64,000 nucleotides of DNA, taken from Planctomycetaceae bacterium. GTDB lineage: Bacteria; Planctomycetota; Planctomycetia; Pirellulales; Pirellulaceae. Positions 46,967 to 56,851 of the stretch are shown one piece after another (the stretch's first letter is position 1; the number at the start of each line of letters is the position of its first letter). The notes under the pieces are model-generated. The model made no database searches, was not told the origin of the DNA, and was given only the letters and a program-made list of their open reading frames with translations. The stretch lies in the NCBI GenBank assembly GCA_024642205.1, contig JAHEBQ010000009.1:62001-126000 (forward strand), written 5' to 3'. A program made the translations under genes and the position numbers.

Positions 46967-48796
46967 GTGGAAACGATTGACTATGACCCCAACGGCACCA
47001 GTGATAACCGAGTAAACAATGGCACAAGTGATTTGTCTGCGATCATTCAAAAGGGAAAATCGCAGGGCTATTTGACCTATGATGACGTCACCAGTTACTT
47101 GCCTGATGAAGTGGTGGGTGCAGAAAAACTTGATGGGTTGATTGCGGCCCTGGAGAGTTCCGGGATCGAACTCTGCGATTCACCTCCCAACGGGGAAGAA
47201 CCAACTCCCGAGGAGATTCTCAGGAACGAAGCGGAAGCCGAGTCTCATTTGACGGCACCGATCGGAAAATTGCCTCGACCGAGTGACGACCCGATCCGCA
47301 TGTACCTCAGCCAGATGGCGGTCATTCCGTTGCTGAGCCGCGAGGAAGAAATCTCGTTGGCAAAACGAATTGAGATCGCGCGAAAACGCTATCGCCGGGG
47401 CGTTTTGACCAGCAACTACGCGCTGAGCGCAACGTTGGCGACCTTGAAACGGGTAAGCGTTGGTGAGTTGCCTTTCGACCGGACGATCAAGGTTTCCTTG
47501 ACCGAAAACTTGACCAAGGAGCAGATCCAGGCCCGAATGCCGCACAATTTTCGCACCATGGAGCATCTGATCAGGGAAAATGCCAGGGATTTTCGCCTGC
47601 TGATCAGCAGGAGCGTCTCGAATTCTGAGAAATCCCGGGCCCGTACTCGTTTTCTTGGTCGCCGCGCCAAGTTGGTTATCCTGGTGGAAGAGCTGAGCCT
47701 GCGATCACGTCGCATCAGCCCGATGATCAAGCAGTTACGGAATTACTCCAATCGAATGAACCTGATTCGTGAACAGTTGGCGGACCGGAGTGAGTCAGGG
47801 CCGACGGAACTGGAACGAAAACGCCTGCGAAGTGAACTGGCCAGACTGGTCATGCTTTGCCAGGAAAGTCCTGAGGGACTGAAGAAACGCGTCGGTGAAT
47901 GCGAGAAGTTCTTTGCCGAATTTGAAAATGCAAAACGTCAACTGTCGAGTTGTAATTTGCGGCTGGTTGTTTCGATTGCCAAGAAGTACCGCAATCGTGG
48001 AATGAGCTTCCTGGACTTGATTCAGGAAGGAAACACAGGGTTGATGCGTGCCGTCGACAAGTACGAGTATCGAAGGGGATTCAAATTTTCGACTTACGCA
48101 ACCTGGTGGATTCGTCAGGCCATCACTCGGGCAATCGCCGACCAGGCACGGACGATTCGAATTCCTGTCCACATGATTGATGTGCTGTCTCGATTGCGAA
48201 ACATCCAAAAGGCACTTCAACAGGAGACCCGCCGGCCACCCACGATGGAAGAGATTGCCCTTCGGGCCCAAATTCATGTTGATGAAGTCCGTCGCGTGCT
48301 TGATATCGGGCGACATCCGGTAAGTCTTGATCGACCCGTTGGGGAAGGCGACGATTGCAGCTTTGGCGAGTTCATTGAGGATTCGCAAAGTGAAAACCCG
48401 GTGCGTATGGCAACGAATTGTATTCTGCGCGACAAGATCGAAAGTTTACTCAAGACGCTGACGTATCGCGAACGCGAGATCATTCGTTTGCGTTACGGTT
48501 TGGGAGATGGCTATACGTACACGCTCGAAGAAGTTGGCAGGATCTTTAAAGTGACGCGTGAACGGGTTCGCCAGATTGAAGCGAAAGCGGTTCGCAAGTT
48601 GCAGAATCCGGTTCGCAGCCAGCAACTCGAAGGTTTCGTGCCCCCGGTTGGTCGGTCGGGTCTGGGAGTCGAGGAGCACTTGGTCGAGTCCGAGAATCAG
48701 CAGCGAATTCCGGAAAATGAAAACCTGAACGAATCCGAGGTGTACGATGCCGGTTTGTTTGACCTTGGATTAGTATCCGAGTGGCCGGTTAACTGA
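46967..48796 (+). CDS. rpoD: Primary RNA polymerase sigma factor
   Basis: The 609-residue product directs RNA polymerase to housekeeping promoters. Region 1.2 is marked by [22 protein letters not shown] near residue 105, the core regions 2.1-2.4 by [46 protein letters not shown]-like text ([18 protein letters not shown]), region 3 by [16 protein letters not shown], and region 4 by [24 protein letters not shown] large variable insert separates regions 1.2 and 2.1, as in RpoD of other phyla. The start is GTG at 46967 with AGGAG six bases before it. A strong terminator follows at 48841. Confidence 0.97.
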   Translation: METIDYDPNGTSDNRVNNGTSDLSAIIQKGKSQGYLTYDDVTSYLPDEVVGAEKLDGLIAALESSGIELCDSPPNGEEPTPEEILRNEAEAESHLTAPIGKLPRPSDDPIRMYLSQMAVIPLLSREEEISLAKRIEIARKRYRRGVLTSNYALSATLATLKRVSVGELPFDRTIKVSLTENLTKEQIQARMPHNFRTMEHLIRENARDFRLLISRSVSNSEKSRARTRFLGRRAKLVILVEELSLRSRRISPMIKQLRNYSNRMNLIREQLADRSESGPTELERKRLRSELARLVMLCQESPEGLKKRVGECEKFFAEFENAKRQLSSCNLRLVVSIAKKYRNRGMSFLDLIQEGNTGLMRAVDKYEYRRGFKFSTYATWWIRQAITRAIADQARTIRIPVHMIDVLSRLRNIQKALQQETRRPPTMEEIALRAQIHVDEVRRVLDIGRHPVSLDRPVGEGDDCSFGEFIEDSQSENPVRMATNCILRDKIESLLKTLTYREREIIRLRYGLGDGYTYTLEEVGRIFKVTRERVRQIEAKAVRKLQNPVRSQQLEGFVPPVGRSGLGVEEHLVESENQQRIPENENLNESEVYDAGLFDLGLVSEWPVN

Positions 48797-48840
48797 GCCC
48801 GCTCCAGGCCGGAGATTTCCCTGTCTTTGTGAATCCAAAG

Positions 48841-48874
48841 AACCGTTGACTGGTCATGGTCAACGGTTTTTTTT
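48841..48874 (+). terminator. Rho-independent terminator after rpoD
   Basis: A perfect 10-base inverted repeat, AACCGTTGAC at 48841-48850 and GTCAACGGTT at 48859-48868, has an eight-base loop and merges into a run of eight T at 48867-48874. It lies 44 bases after the rpoD stop and before the zinc-ribbon gene. Confidence 0.88.
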
Positions 48875-48995
48875 ATTGCTACGATAGGAGTGTCATTCGA
48901 AGTTGAGGCAATCGTGGGTCCGGCGGGCAAGCCTGATCCGGAGTCTTGGCGGGAGCGGTTGGTTTTGTTTCGAGCGGTTTCCAACCTAACAATAC

Positions 48996-49000
48996 GGGAG
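48996..49000 (+). promoter_or_regulatory. Ribosome-binding site deciding the zinc-ribbon start
   Basis: GGGAG lies nine bases before the GTG at 49010. The alternative upstream start at 48890 sits only 15 bases after the rpoD terminator and has none. Confidence 0.45.
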
Positions 49001-49009
49001 CGGTACCCA

Positions 49010-49729
49010 GTGAGCTTGGACTACGCATTACTTCGAACTTTGCATCGGATGCTTCGGCAGCTTACGGATATTGGTGAGCGCATGGAAAACGGGCCTCGCA
49101 AGGTGAGGGTCGTGACCATGAATGAAGCAAATTTCGCTGAATCGCTGGAAGTTTCAAAACACGCATTGCTCGAGCTGCGAAAGGCTTCCAACGCGAAGCA
49201 GATGCAATTGAGTGAACGCGAAGCGAAGATCGAAGACATGAAGGTGAAACTAAACGCCTGCGACTCCAACAAGGAGTTTCAGTTGCTGAAAGACCGGGTC
49301 GCGGCGGATCTTCAGGCCAATAGCGTCCTGCAAGACGAAATCCTGGAGCAATTGGAAAAAATCGACGTGTTGACCGACGAAGTTGAGACAGCGCGAAAGA
49401 ACCATGAAAAATCTCAGAACGAGTCCAGACGGATTCGGGATGAAGTTGATTTGGAACTCAAGGCGCTGGATGCGGAAAAAACGCGGATCTCACAGGAGTT
49501 GGCGGAGAAGGAAAAACTGATTTCCGCCGACCTGATTGTGCAGTACCGCCGATTGGTTGCCGGCAAAGGCGAGAATGCTCTGGGGTTGACCGACTCCGAG
49601 ACCTGTGGAAACTGCAACCAGACGTTGACCGCTCAAACGGTAAGCGATTTGATGATGCAGAAGCCGGTGTTTTGTAAGGGGTGCGGTTGCTGGATGTATT
49701 TGGCAGATAAGCACGCGGCCGGTTCGTAG
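49010..49729 (+). CDS. C4-type zinc-ribbon coiled-coil protein
   Basis: The 239-residue product is mostly a long coiled coil (about residues 15-165, for example VAADLQANSVLQDEILEQLEKI with heptads of Leu and Ile) followed by a zinc ribbon: CGNC near residue 200 and CKGC near residue 222. This is the layout of the C4-type zinc-ribbon family, formerly DUF164, linked in some bacteria to cell-division or tRNA-related functions but not firmly assigned. An ORF start at 48890 would add 40 residues; GTG at 49010 with GGGAG upstream gives the normal family length. Confidence 0.85.
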   Translation: MSLDYALLRTLHRMLRQLTDIGERMENGPRKVRVVTMNEANFAESLEVSKHALLELRKASNAKQMQLSEREAKIEDMKVKLNACDSNKEFQLLKDRVAADLQANSVLQDEILEQLEKIDVLTDEVETARKNHEKSQNESRRIRDEVDLELKALDAEKTRISQELAEKEKLISADLIVQYRRLVAGKGENALGLTDSETCGNCNQTLTAQTVSDLMMQKPVFCKGCGCWMYLADKHAAGS

Positions 49730-49913
49730 CAGCGGCGCGCTGCTGGCGCTTTTGCCACATTCTCGAGATGCGAGAATCGGCGCCAACGTCTATGATTCAA
49801 CGCCAAGCTGACCTCCATTCCCGTTCGGGGACACGTTTGATTGGGCCGTGGGCTTTTCATCGGGAATCGGGGCTGGCAAGTCAGTTCAGAAACGCAAACC
49901 TGGGCTTCATTGT

Positions 49914-50663
49914 ATGTTCCATGCCGATCAACAGGATGCAGGTCAGTACGCCCGGGTCAACAACGATGTTCCGGGCGGACGGTTCACGCGGTTCGTTCGT
50001 CGAGGAATTCGGTTTGCCATCATCGCCGTCTTCGTGGTGGCAATCGCGGTTTGGGCGATTTACGTTGCAGCACAAAAGGAACCGGACTTCTATCAGGCGG
50101 CACTTGCGGTCAAAGAACAGGACCAGGTAGAGCAGGGCAGTCTCTTTGAAAAACGGGTGCTCGAATTTCAAAACGATGTTCGAACACGGCCGCAATGGCA
50201 GGCCGTGTTCACCGAGGGGCAAATCAACGGTTGGTTGGCCAGGGATTTTCCGGAAAAGTTCCCCGGTACATTGCCTCCCAGCGTCCGGGATCCACGAATC
50301 GGAATCCACCAAGACGAGCTGCGAATCGCGTTTCGCTTCCATTCAAATTCACTCAAAGGGATCGTGCAGGCCAGGGTCGACACGTTTTGTACCGAGGTTC
50401 CTGGTCAGGTTGCCATTCGGATCAAAAGAGTTGGTTCCGGTTTGATACCCATTCCCGTGAATACGATCGCCGATCACGTGTCCACTGCCTTGCGCCGGCT
50501 CGGAGCCCGGGTCGAGTGGACGGAAATCGACCGGGATCCCGTTGTTCTGATTGAACTGCCTCCGGACACAATCAAGATCGGGAACAAACGGATCCTGCTC
50601 GACTCAATTCAGTTGCTGGACAAGGAACTCGTTTTGACCGGTGAGTCGTTTGAATTGGAGTAA
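49914..50663 (+). CDS. Single-span membrane-anchored protein of unknown function
   Basis: The 249-residue product has a short cytoplasmic start, one membrane segment (FAIIAVFVVAIAVWAIYVAA) about residues 33-53, and an extracytoplasmic domain of mixed strands and helices with EGQINGWLARDFPEKFPG. It has no detectable enzyme motif. The frame is open from 49848; the ATG at 49914 gives a shorter, conventional start. I do not recognise a family. It is convergent with the elongation factor gene. Confidence 0.7.
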   Translation: MFHADQQDAGQYARVNNDVPGGRFTRFVRRGIRFAIIAVFVVAIAVWAIYVAAQKEPDFYQAALAVKEQDQVEQGSLFEKRVLEFQNDVRTRPQWQAVFTEGQINGWLARDFPEKFPGTLPPSVRDPRIGIHQDELRIAFRFHSNSLKGIVQARVDTFCTEVPGQVAIRIKRVGSGLIPIPVNTIADHVSTALRRLGARVEWTEIDRDPVVLIELPPDTIKIGNKRILLDSIQLLDKELVLTGESFELE

Positions 50664-50866
50664 TGTCCAGAGGAAACCAAAGAACGGCACGTCAATTCCT
50701 GCGAGGAACAACATTTGACCGAGCGTCGTGTGACGCTGCATTTGGAAAACGTCGTGGCCCGGAGGCCAGGTATTTTTGAACAGTTTTTTCCTGGTCTTGA
50801 AATGAAACAACTGAGAACCGACGCCTCGCGTCCAAAAAGCGATCCATCGGTACGCCAGACCGTCGC

Positions 50867-51430
50867 TTATGCCCGAGAAAGGTACTCTCCGGTCCGAGTA
50901 TCGACTTTCACCCGCTCGCCTTCTTTGAGGTACTCGGGTACCTGGACTTCCAAACCGGTTTCGAGAACGGCGGGTTTGGTACGACTGGTTGCCGAGTTGC
51001 CTTTGACACCCGGATCGCATTTGGTTACCTGCAGTTCGATTGTGTTGGGGATTTTGATTCCGACACATTCGCCATTGTAAATCATCGCCTGAACCCCCTC
51101 GAGAGACTCGGTCAGAAAGGGTCTTTCGTTTTCAACATCTTCGAGCAACAGCGAATACTGTTGGAAATCACCCTGGTCCAGGAAGTGCAAATGAGTCGCA
51201 TCCGCGTACATCAATTTTACATCCCGGTTTTCAAAGTCGGCATCGGGAAGTGATTCAGTACCCTTCAGCGAGATGTCGACTTTCTGTCGTGTCACGATGT
51301 TTCGCGCTCGAAACTTGTAGACCGTGGCTGCTCCTCGGGCAGAGGGTGAATTGACCTTGATGGACTCGATCATCACTGGAGCCCCTTCGAATTCGACGAT
51401 TGTGCCGTTCTTGATTTCTTTGGCTTGCAT
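50867..51430 (-). CDS. EF-P-like protein of the EfpL/YeiP type
   Basis: Translation factor that relieves ribosome stalling at proline and other difficult motifs. The 187-residue, three-domain product begins MQAKEIKNGTIVEFEGAPV. The tip of its first domain reads NSPSARGAAT, with arginine R32 where classical EF-P has the modified lysine in the GKG context. The SPTARGAAT-type loop and the following text match the EfpL (YeiP) subgroup. Domain 3 carries GNSATSRTKPAVLETGLEVQVPEYL. No epmA/epmB/earP modification gene is in the window, which fits an unmodified arginine tip. It stands alone between convergent genes. Confidence 0.9.
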   Translation of the reverse strand: MQAKEIKNGTIVEFEGAPVMIESIKVNSPSARGAATVYKFRARNIVTRQKVDISLKGTESLPDADFENRDVKLMYADATHLHFLDQGDFQQYSLLLEDVENERPFLTESLEGVQAMIYNGECVGIKIPNTIELQVTKCDPGVKGNSATSRTKPAVLETGLEVQVPEYLKEGERVKVDTRTGEYLSRA

Positions 51431-51626
51431 CTTGTTGTCTTCCGTTGTGCGGATTTAAGCAATCGGGTTCGTGGAGGAATGAGCTGTGGGATTCTGACGG
51501 GCCAGCCAAAAACCGGATCGCGAGAGAGGAGTCCGGCCGGCAACGGTCGCGTTCATCCAGCGCGTCGGACCTGCGACATTTCCCACTGCAGACGCCTGTC
51601 GTATTGTTCAAAAAATATCGGTCGAG

Positions 51627-52103
51627 CTACAGCAGGGTTTTGGATTGTGGGTCAAGACCGACACCATCACAAACAGATGCCAGCCTTTCCATGACCAGCA
51701 GCAATCCACCTGGGTCCAGCAACTCTTCACCTTCCGGACCATCGGATTTGTGCTCAAAATGAAAAATATCAAATCTCGCATTACAGTCGTCCAGCTTTTT
51801 CAATTTCCGATGATCGTCTCCCGAGAGCGTGATGGTTCGAAAATCCAGCATCAGTGCGGCGACCTGTTCGACAACTTCCTCTCCAGCAACATAACTGATG
51901 TCCATTGCGGAACTGTCGTGCGGTGAGCGAATTGTGACCGATTCAAATTTCCCGTCGGACTCGCGAAGGTCAGCAAATTCGTATTTCTCTCCGAGCGACT
52001 CAATGCAGGATTTGACCTCTGCCCCCGTGGGTCGGTGATCATCCGCAAAGTGGATGAAAAAAGTATCCCGATAGATGTAGTTTTCATCTTCAAACAAAGA
52101 CAC
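51627..52103 (-). CDS. Conserved hypothetical protein
   Basis: The 158-residue product is acidic and soluble with no signal peptide or membrane segment. I do not recognise a family. It is preceded on the same strand by proC at 52250 with 146 bases between, and followed by the EfpL-type gene. A coding frame with regular codon use and no internal overlap supports it as real. Confidence 0.6.
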   Translation of the reverse strand: MSLFEDENYIYRDTFFIHFADDHRPTGAEVKSCIESLGEKYEFADLRESDGKFESVTIRSPHDSSAMDISYVAGEEVVEQVAALMLDFRTITLSGDDHRKLKKLDDCNARFDIFHFEHKSDGPEGEELLDPGGLLLVMERLASVCDGVGLDPQSKTLL

Positions 52104-52249
52104 GCAACTCTCCCGTTCCGTTTCGATGGCCCACAGAAACTCCGCTGGCCTGCCGCGGTCATTTTAACGGTCCCGCACCGACAAGAAAGTAGCTAACTTC
52201 ATTGATGGAGAATTTTTTATCGTGCGTCAGCAATCCGAATGGGGTTGGA

Positions 52250-53050
52250 TCAGCCAAGTTCTCGTGATCGCTCGGTCGCGGCTTGAACTGCCGACATTAC
52301 CGCGTCACGAAACGAGTTTTCTTCGAGCGCTTTGAGTCCTTCGATGGTCGTTCCCCCTGGACTGGTCACGCGATCGCGAAGAATGGCCGGATGTTCGCCC
52401 GTTTGTTGCAGCATCAAAGCAGCGCCGACGACAGTTTGAATCGCGAGGTCTCGAGCCGTCGTACGGGGCAAACCCGTGAGCACCGCGCCGTCAATGAGAG
52501 CTTCGACAAACGTAAATACGTATGCCGGTCCCGATCCGGAAAGACCGGTGACCGAATCCATCAGGCGTTCGTCCAGGACCACGACTGAGCCGACGGACGT
52601 GAGCAAGTTCTTGATCCACTCAATGTCGGTCGATTCGACACCGTCTCCGGCCGCAATCGCACTTGCACCCTGGCCGATCAGGCAGGGCGTATTGGGCATG
52701 ACGCGGACAATGCGGCGGGTCCCAGTAAGTCGTTCTAATTCCAGCAACTGAACGCCCGCGACGACCGAAACGACCAGGGGGTTGTTTTCAAATGCAACTT
52801 CGGCCAACGCAGCGTCGAGGTATTGCGGTTTGACAGCAATAAAAACAACATCGCTGGATTCCACCAGCCGTGAATTGTTGTTCACGCGTGTAACCGATGA
52901 TCGTTCCGCAATCAGGTCCCGTAACGATTCATAAGCGGAATCACTTGGGTCCGATATGAACAGCTGCAGATCTTCGCCGATTGACTTGATGATGCCCACC
53001 GCAAGCGACTTGGCCATTTGTCCGGCCCCGATAAAACCAATTTTCCTCAA
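52250..53050 (-). CDS. proC: Pyrroline-5-carboxylate reductase
   Basis: The last step of proline synthesis, reducing pyrroline-5-carboxylate with NAD(P)H. The 266-residue product starts with the nucleotide-binding RKIGFIGAGQMAKSLAVGI and contains VRVMPNTPCLIGQGASAI and the family signature LSGSGPAYVFTFVEAL, plus VTSPGGTTIEGL. No ATG precedes the conserved start in frame, so the gene begins at a TTG at 53050 with GGGA upstream. An open frame extends upstream to 53500 but has no family match. Confidence 0.94.
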   Translation of the reverse strand: MRKIGFIGAGQMAKSLAVGIIKSIGEDLQLFISDPSDSAYESLRDLIAERSSVTRVNNNSRLVESSDVVFIAVKPQYLDAALAEVAFENNPLVVSVVAGVQLLELERLTGTRRIVRVMPNTPCLIGQGASAIAAGDGVESTDIEWIKNLLTSVGSVVVLDERLMDSVTGLSGSGPAYVFTFVEALIDGAVLTGLPRTTARDLAIQTVVGAALMLQQTGEHPAILRDRVTSPGGTTIEGLKALEENSFRDAVMSAVQAATERSRELG

Positions 53051-53262
53051 AGCTGATTCCCAAATTATTGAACGGATGTTTCGAATGCCGCTAGCGGGCC
53101 ACCGCAAGCATTTTAGCCGAGCCAGTGTAGGTAGACCATTGGCCGGTGTTACCCTCTGGAAAAAGCTATGGACGCAGGTCCTGTTTTCTGAAACACTTCC
53201 GCGACTTTTCCGACGATGATCCGTCGGGTCGCGAACCGACTTGTTTTCACTGGAATAAAGCA

Positions 53263-53868
53263 ATGAGAAATTGCAGTATCCTCTGTACGGTAACGATCGT
53301 TTTTGTTTGTTTGTCATCCAGCGTTGGGGCGCAGGACAATGGGATTTTTTCCGGGCAAGGTGTTCGATTCCCAGAATCCAGTCAGCCGGTTGAGTCGAAA
53401 TCCAAATGGCCCAAGCTATTGGATTTCTCAAAAGACGAATCGGCGGCTCCGAAGTCGCATTTGTTTTCCAGTATGTTTTCAAAACAGACAAAGCCGGCAA
53501 GACCGGGTTTTGAAACGTCCGAGGTGGAAAAGCCGAAATTCGATTGGTTCAGGAAAAAGCCTGATGAAATTGACCACTCGGGGCAGGCGAAACCGTTAGG
53601 CGGATTTGCGGACTTGTTTCCCAAACGAGATCCGAATCGACCTGGCCTCCTCGGGCAGATGAACACGAAGTCGAAGGACTGGATTGATCGAACGACCGGA
53701 TGGACGGAAAGGATGACCCAGAAAAAGCGAGAACGCTCGGCCTCAACTTGGGATGCAATTACGAAGGACTGGCGGGCGATTCAATCTGAAGCCGACCACG
53801 AGGCGATCCCGGCGCAACCTCCTGTCCGATCAGCTGAGGCGATTAACAAACCTCGCGTACGTTTTTGA
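53263..53868 (+). CDS. Secreted hypothetical protein
   Basis: The 201-residue product has a signal peptide (MRNCSILCTVTIVFVCLSSS, cleavage near VGAQ) and a Lys/Pro/Asp-rich mature part with repeated KWPKLLDF, KPKFDWFRKKP and KSKDWIDRT-like short motifs, expected to be mostly disordered. The frame is open back to 53146, but the ATG at 53263 fits the signal peptide. It is not a recognised family. Confidence 0.65.
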   Translation: MRNCSILCTVTIVFVCLSSSVGAQDNGIFSGQGVRFPESSQPVESKSKWPKLLDFSKDESAAPKSHLFSSMFSKQTKPARPGFETSEVEKPKFDWFRKKPDEIDHSGQAKPLGGFADLFPKRDPNRPGLLGQMNTKSKDWIDRTTGWTERMTQKKRERSASTWDAITKDWRAIQSEADHEAIPAQPPVRSAEAINKPRVRF

Positions 53869-53956
53869 TAAAATCCAAGAGGTTTGTCGATAACGCGCTG
53901 GGAGATTATGAGCTCCACCGCTGTAGTTCGGAGGAATCGTCATTTAGAATGTAGAG

Positions 53957-55879
53957 ATGTTAAATGACTTGATTCTAGGAACAGCCGGTCATATCGACCA
54001 TGGAAAAACGTCGTTGATTGGTGCGCTGACGGGAACGAACACGGACCGCCTTCCTGAGGAAAAAAAACGTGGGATTACCATTGAGTTGGGGTATGCCCAC
54101 CTCGATCTGCCCCCGTTTAGATTGGGCATTGTCGACGTTCCAGGCCATGAAAAATTTGTCCGTCAAATGCTGGCTGGCGCCACAGGTATGGATCTGGCCC
54201 TGCTGGTCGTCGCGGGCGACGACTCGATCAAGCAGCAAACCAAAGAGCACCTCGATATTTTGAGGATGCTGGACCTCCCTGCCGGCGTAATCGCACTGAC
54301 CAAATGCGACCTGTCGGATCCTGATTGGCTCGATCTCGTCGAAGACGAAATTCGGCAATTGGTTTCCGACACGTTTCTCAAAGATGCGCCGATCATCCGA
54401 ACCAGTGCCAAAACAGGAATGGGGCTTGAGGAACTCAAATCGGCTTTGAAAGATGCTGCGCGGGTCGTTTCCGAAACCGATCGTGCCAATCGTAAACATG
54501 CACCGTTTCGAATGGCCATTGACCGCACGTTTACAATTGACGGCCATGGAACCGTGGTCACGGGCAGCGTGAGCAGCGGTCAAGCCCGGGTTGGCGATCA
54601 ACTTCAGATCCAGCCGGACAATCGGTCCGTGCGAATTCGCGGGATTCAGAGTCACGATTCGGCTGCGGAATCGGTTTCTCGTGGACAACGGGCGGCGATC
54701 AATCTGGCCGGGATCCACCACCAGGAAATCGATCGCGGCCACGAGCTTTGTGCTCCGGGTCACCTGGTCCCCTCAACCCTGATGACGGTCAAGTTGCATC
54801 TGCTTGACCGCATTGGGAAAACACTCAAGGACCGGACGCGGATTCGTTTTCACGTCGGCACCGCCGAGTTGCTGGGCAACGTACGACTATTGGAATCGTC
54901 GGAGTTGGAACCAGGAGAGTCCGGTTACGCCCAGGTCTTCCTGAACGAGCCGGCAGTGGCTGTTTGGAATCAGCCGTTCGTGGTCAGGCGGCAATCCCCG
55001 ATGGAGACAATTGGTGGGGGACGTGTCCTGGCGCCCAATGCGAGGCGCATCAAGAAGGCGACCGAACTTGATCTGAAAATGATTGGTGATTTGAGCAGTT
55101 CTGATCCGGTCGTGAGAGCTTCCGCGAGTGCGTACCTCGCCGATGACCTGCAATGGCGTCCCAAAGATCTGTCTCGAAGCGCCGGGATCGTCAACGTGGA
55201 TGAAGTGTATGAAAAGTTGATCGCGAAGGGGGATCTGATCGAAATCAAGGTTTCGTTGACTCGCAGCGTGATCATCCATCGAGATCGGATGAATGGCCTG
55301 GCGGACCGATTGATGAAAACGCTTGAGCGGTTACACAAATCCCAGCCGCTACGGTTTACGCATCCGCGCTCGGTCGTCAACGTCGAATTCAGCTACCTCG
55401 AACAGCCGGAACTGTTGAGCCTGGTGATCGACGAATTGAAAAAGCAGAAAAGGGTTAACGCCAACTTTCACTCGATTGGAATTGTCGGTTATGGTCCAAA
55501 ATTATCGAAGGGCCAAAAGGTGCTGCTGGATGAGTTGATCGCTTCCGTGAAAGCAGCGGGGATTGAGGCTCCGACCGTCAAGGAACTGGAAAACACGACC
55601 AAGAAGAACAAAGAGTCCGTCGCGGAACTTTTGGAGATGGCGATGGAAAATGGTGACTTGGTGAGAATTGCTGACGACCTTTATGTTCATAGCGAGGTTT
55701 TTGAGGCGAAGAAGAAACAGCTGGCCGAAGCGATTGAAAAAGCCCAAGGTTTGACGATGAGCGAAATCCGCCAAATCCTGGAAACCAGTCGAAAATACGC
55801 CATTCCCTTATGCGAGTATTTCGACAAGACGGGGTTTACCGTGCGGGATGGCGACAAACGCCTGTTAGGTGCGCGGTGA
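53957..55879 (+). CDS. selB: Selenocysteine-specific elongation factor
   Basis: SelB delivers selenocysteinyl-tRNA to UGA codons that have a SECIS element. The 640-residue GTPase has GHIDHGKTSL (G1) at residues 11-20, RGITIELGYA (G2), DVPGHEKF (G3) and TKCD (G4), an EF-Tu-like domain 2 (FTIDGHGTVVTGSVSSGQ) and the C-terminal winged-helix region after about residue 440 that binds SECIS RNA. Its length is normal for SelB. No selA, selD or tRNA-Sec is in the window, and I did not find an in-frame TGA selenoprotein here, so its partners lie elsewhere. Confidence 0.94.
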   Translation: MLNDLILGTAGHIDHGKTSLIGALTGTNTDRLPEEKKRGITIELGYAHLDLPPFRLGIVDVPGHEKFVRQMLAGATGMDLALLVVAGDDSIKQQTKEHLDILRMLDLPAGVIALTKCDLSDPDWLDLVEDEIRQLVSDTFLKDAPIIRTSAKTGMGLEELKSALKDAARVVSETDRANRKHAPFRMAIDRTFTIDGHGTVVTGSVSSGQARVGDQLQIQPDNRSVRIRGIQSHDSAAESVSRGQRAAINLAGIHHQEIDRGHELCAPGHLVPSTLMTVKLHLLDRIGKTLKDRTRIRFHVGTAELLGNVRLLESSELEPGESGYAQVFLNEPAVAVWNQPFVVRRQSPMETIGGGRVLAPNARRIKKATELDLKMIGDLSSSDPVVRASASAYLADDLQWRPKDLSRSAGIVNVDEVYEKLIAKGDLIEIKVSLTRSVIIHRDRMNGLADRLMKTLERLHKSQPLRFTHPRSVVNVEFSYLEQPELLSLVIDELKKQKRVNANFHSIGIVGYGPKLSKGQKVLLDELIASVKAAGIEAPTVKELENTTKKNKESVAELLEMAMENGDLVRIADDLYVHSEVFEAKKKQLAEAIEKAQGLTMSEIRQILETSRKYAIPLCEYFDKTGFTVRDGDKRLLGAR

Positions 55880-56005
55880 AGCGGCGAGGTTGGCAGTTGA
55901 GTTCTGACCGGTCCGCGGAACAAGCCAGGTTGTGCCTGGATCCGGAAAACTCGTTTCCGCACTGCCTGTGGGTGAAAATGCAAATCAGACATCGGGCTTG
56001 AATCC

Positions 56006-56719
56006 ATGCGATTGAAACTTGGACACATCGCAGGCATCGATGTCTATCTTCATTGGAGTTATGTTCTGGCTCCGATTTACATCATCTACCAGTTAAAATG
56101 GCAACGCGATTTTCCGTGGAGCATTATTGGAACCTTGCTGCTGTTGCTGGTCTCGATGTCCATCTGCGTATTGCTGCATGAATTTGGCCATGCGCTGATG
56201 GCTCGGAGGCTCGGTGTCGGCACCAGGGATATCATCATTACACCGATCGGCGGACTGGCGAGACTGGAGCGGTTGCCGCAAAAGCCATTTCAGGAGTTGT
56301 TGATCAGCCTGGCAGGGCCTGGCGTCAATCTGGTAATCGCCCTGTTGCTGGCGGTTTATGTTCTCGGGTCTGGCAGGGACTGGGTTCCCTCGCTCGATTT
56401 TGATGGAGTGACTCAATTTCCTGAAATCATGATGTGGATTAACGCGACTTTGTTTCTGTTTAACTTGATTCCTGCGTTTCCGATGGACGGCGGTAGGATT
56501 CTCCGGAGTGGGTTGGCGTTGTTGATGCCGCACCTGCAAGCCACATTGATCGCCGGTGCCCTTGGGCAAGCCGGTGCAATTGCTTTTTCAATTTACGGGT
56601 TCACGTCGGGTCATTACGTGTTGATCCTGGTCGGTCTGTTTGTTTACTTTGCTGCCCAATTTGAAATGTCCCAAGCCCGGTCGACGGAGGCAACGGCCGA
56701 TCCGGAAAGAGAAACTTGA
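56006..56719 (+). CDS. M50-family site-2 metalloprotease
   Basis: An intramembrane zinc protease. The 237-residue product has the active-site motif HEFGH (H58, E59, H62) in a membrane segment and the third zinc ligand D161 in PMDGGRILR, with four to six membrane spans. It belongs to the compact S2P group without PDZ or CBS domains. It follows selB by 126 bases on the same strand, with no obvious functional link. Substrate unknown. Confidence 0.9.
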   Translation: MRLKLGHIAGIDVYLHWSYVLAPIYIIYQLKWQRDFPWSIIGTLLLLLVSMSICVLLHEFGHALMARRLGVGTRDIIITPIGGLARLERLPQKPFQELLISLAGPGVNLVIALLLAVYVLGSGRDWVPSLDFDGVTQFPEIMMWINATLFLFNLIPAFPMDGGRILRSGLALLMPHLQATLIAGALGQAGAIAFSIYGFTSGHYVLILVGLFVYFAAQFEMSQARSTEATADPERET

Positions 56720-56800
56720 TCGCAAAAAAACTGCCGGTCAGGCGTCTGAGTTGCAATCACTCGGCGCGGGTAGGACGGCGGAAAGGAAAGGGCAGACAAT

Positions 56801-56831
56801 CTGCTAATCGCGCCTCCTGCGGGATTAGCAG
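56801..56831. repeat. Inverted repeat between convergent genes
   Basis: A perfect nine-base inverted repeat, CTGCTAATC at 56801-56809 and GATTAGCAG at 56823-56831, lies between the M50 gene and the convergent membrane-protein gene. It may serve as a bidirectional terminator, but no T run follows on either side. Confidence 0.4.
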
Positions 56832-56851
56832 CGTAACCACGATTCGTTGAA

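Noticed and set aside
53869-53956. Looked for tRNA-Sec in the gap before selB
   Set aside because: No acceptor stem or long variable arm could be folded in these 88 bases.
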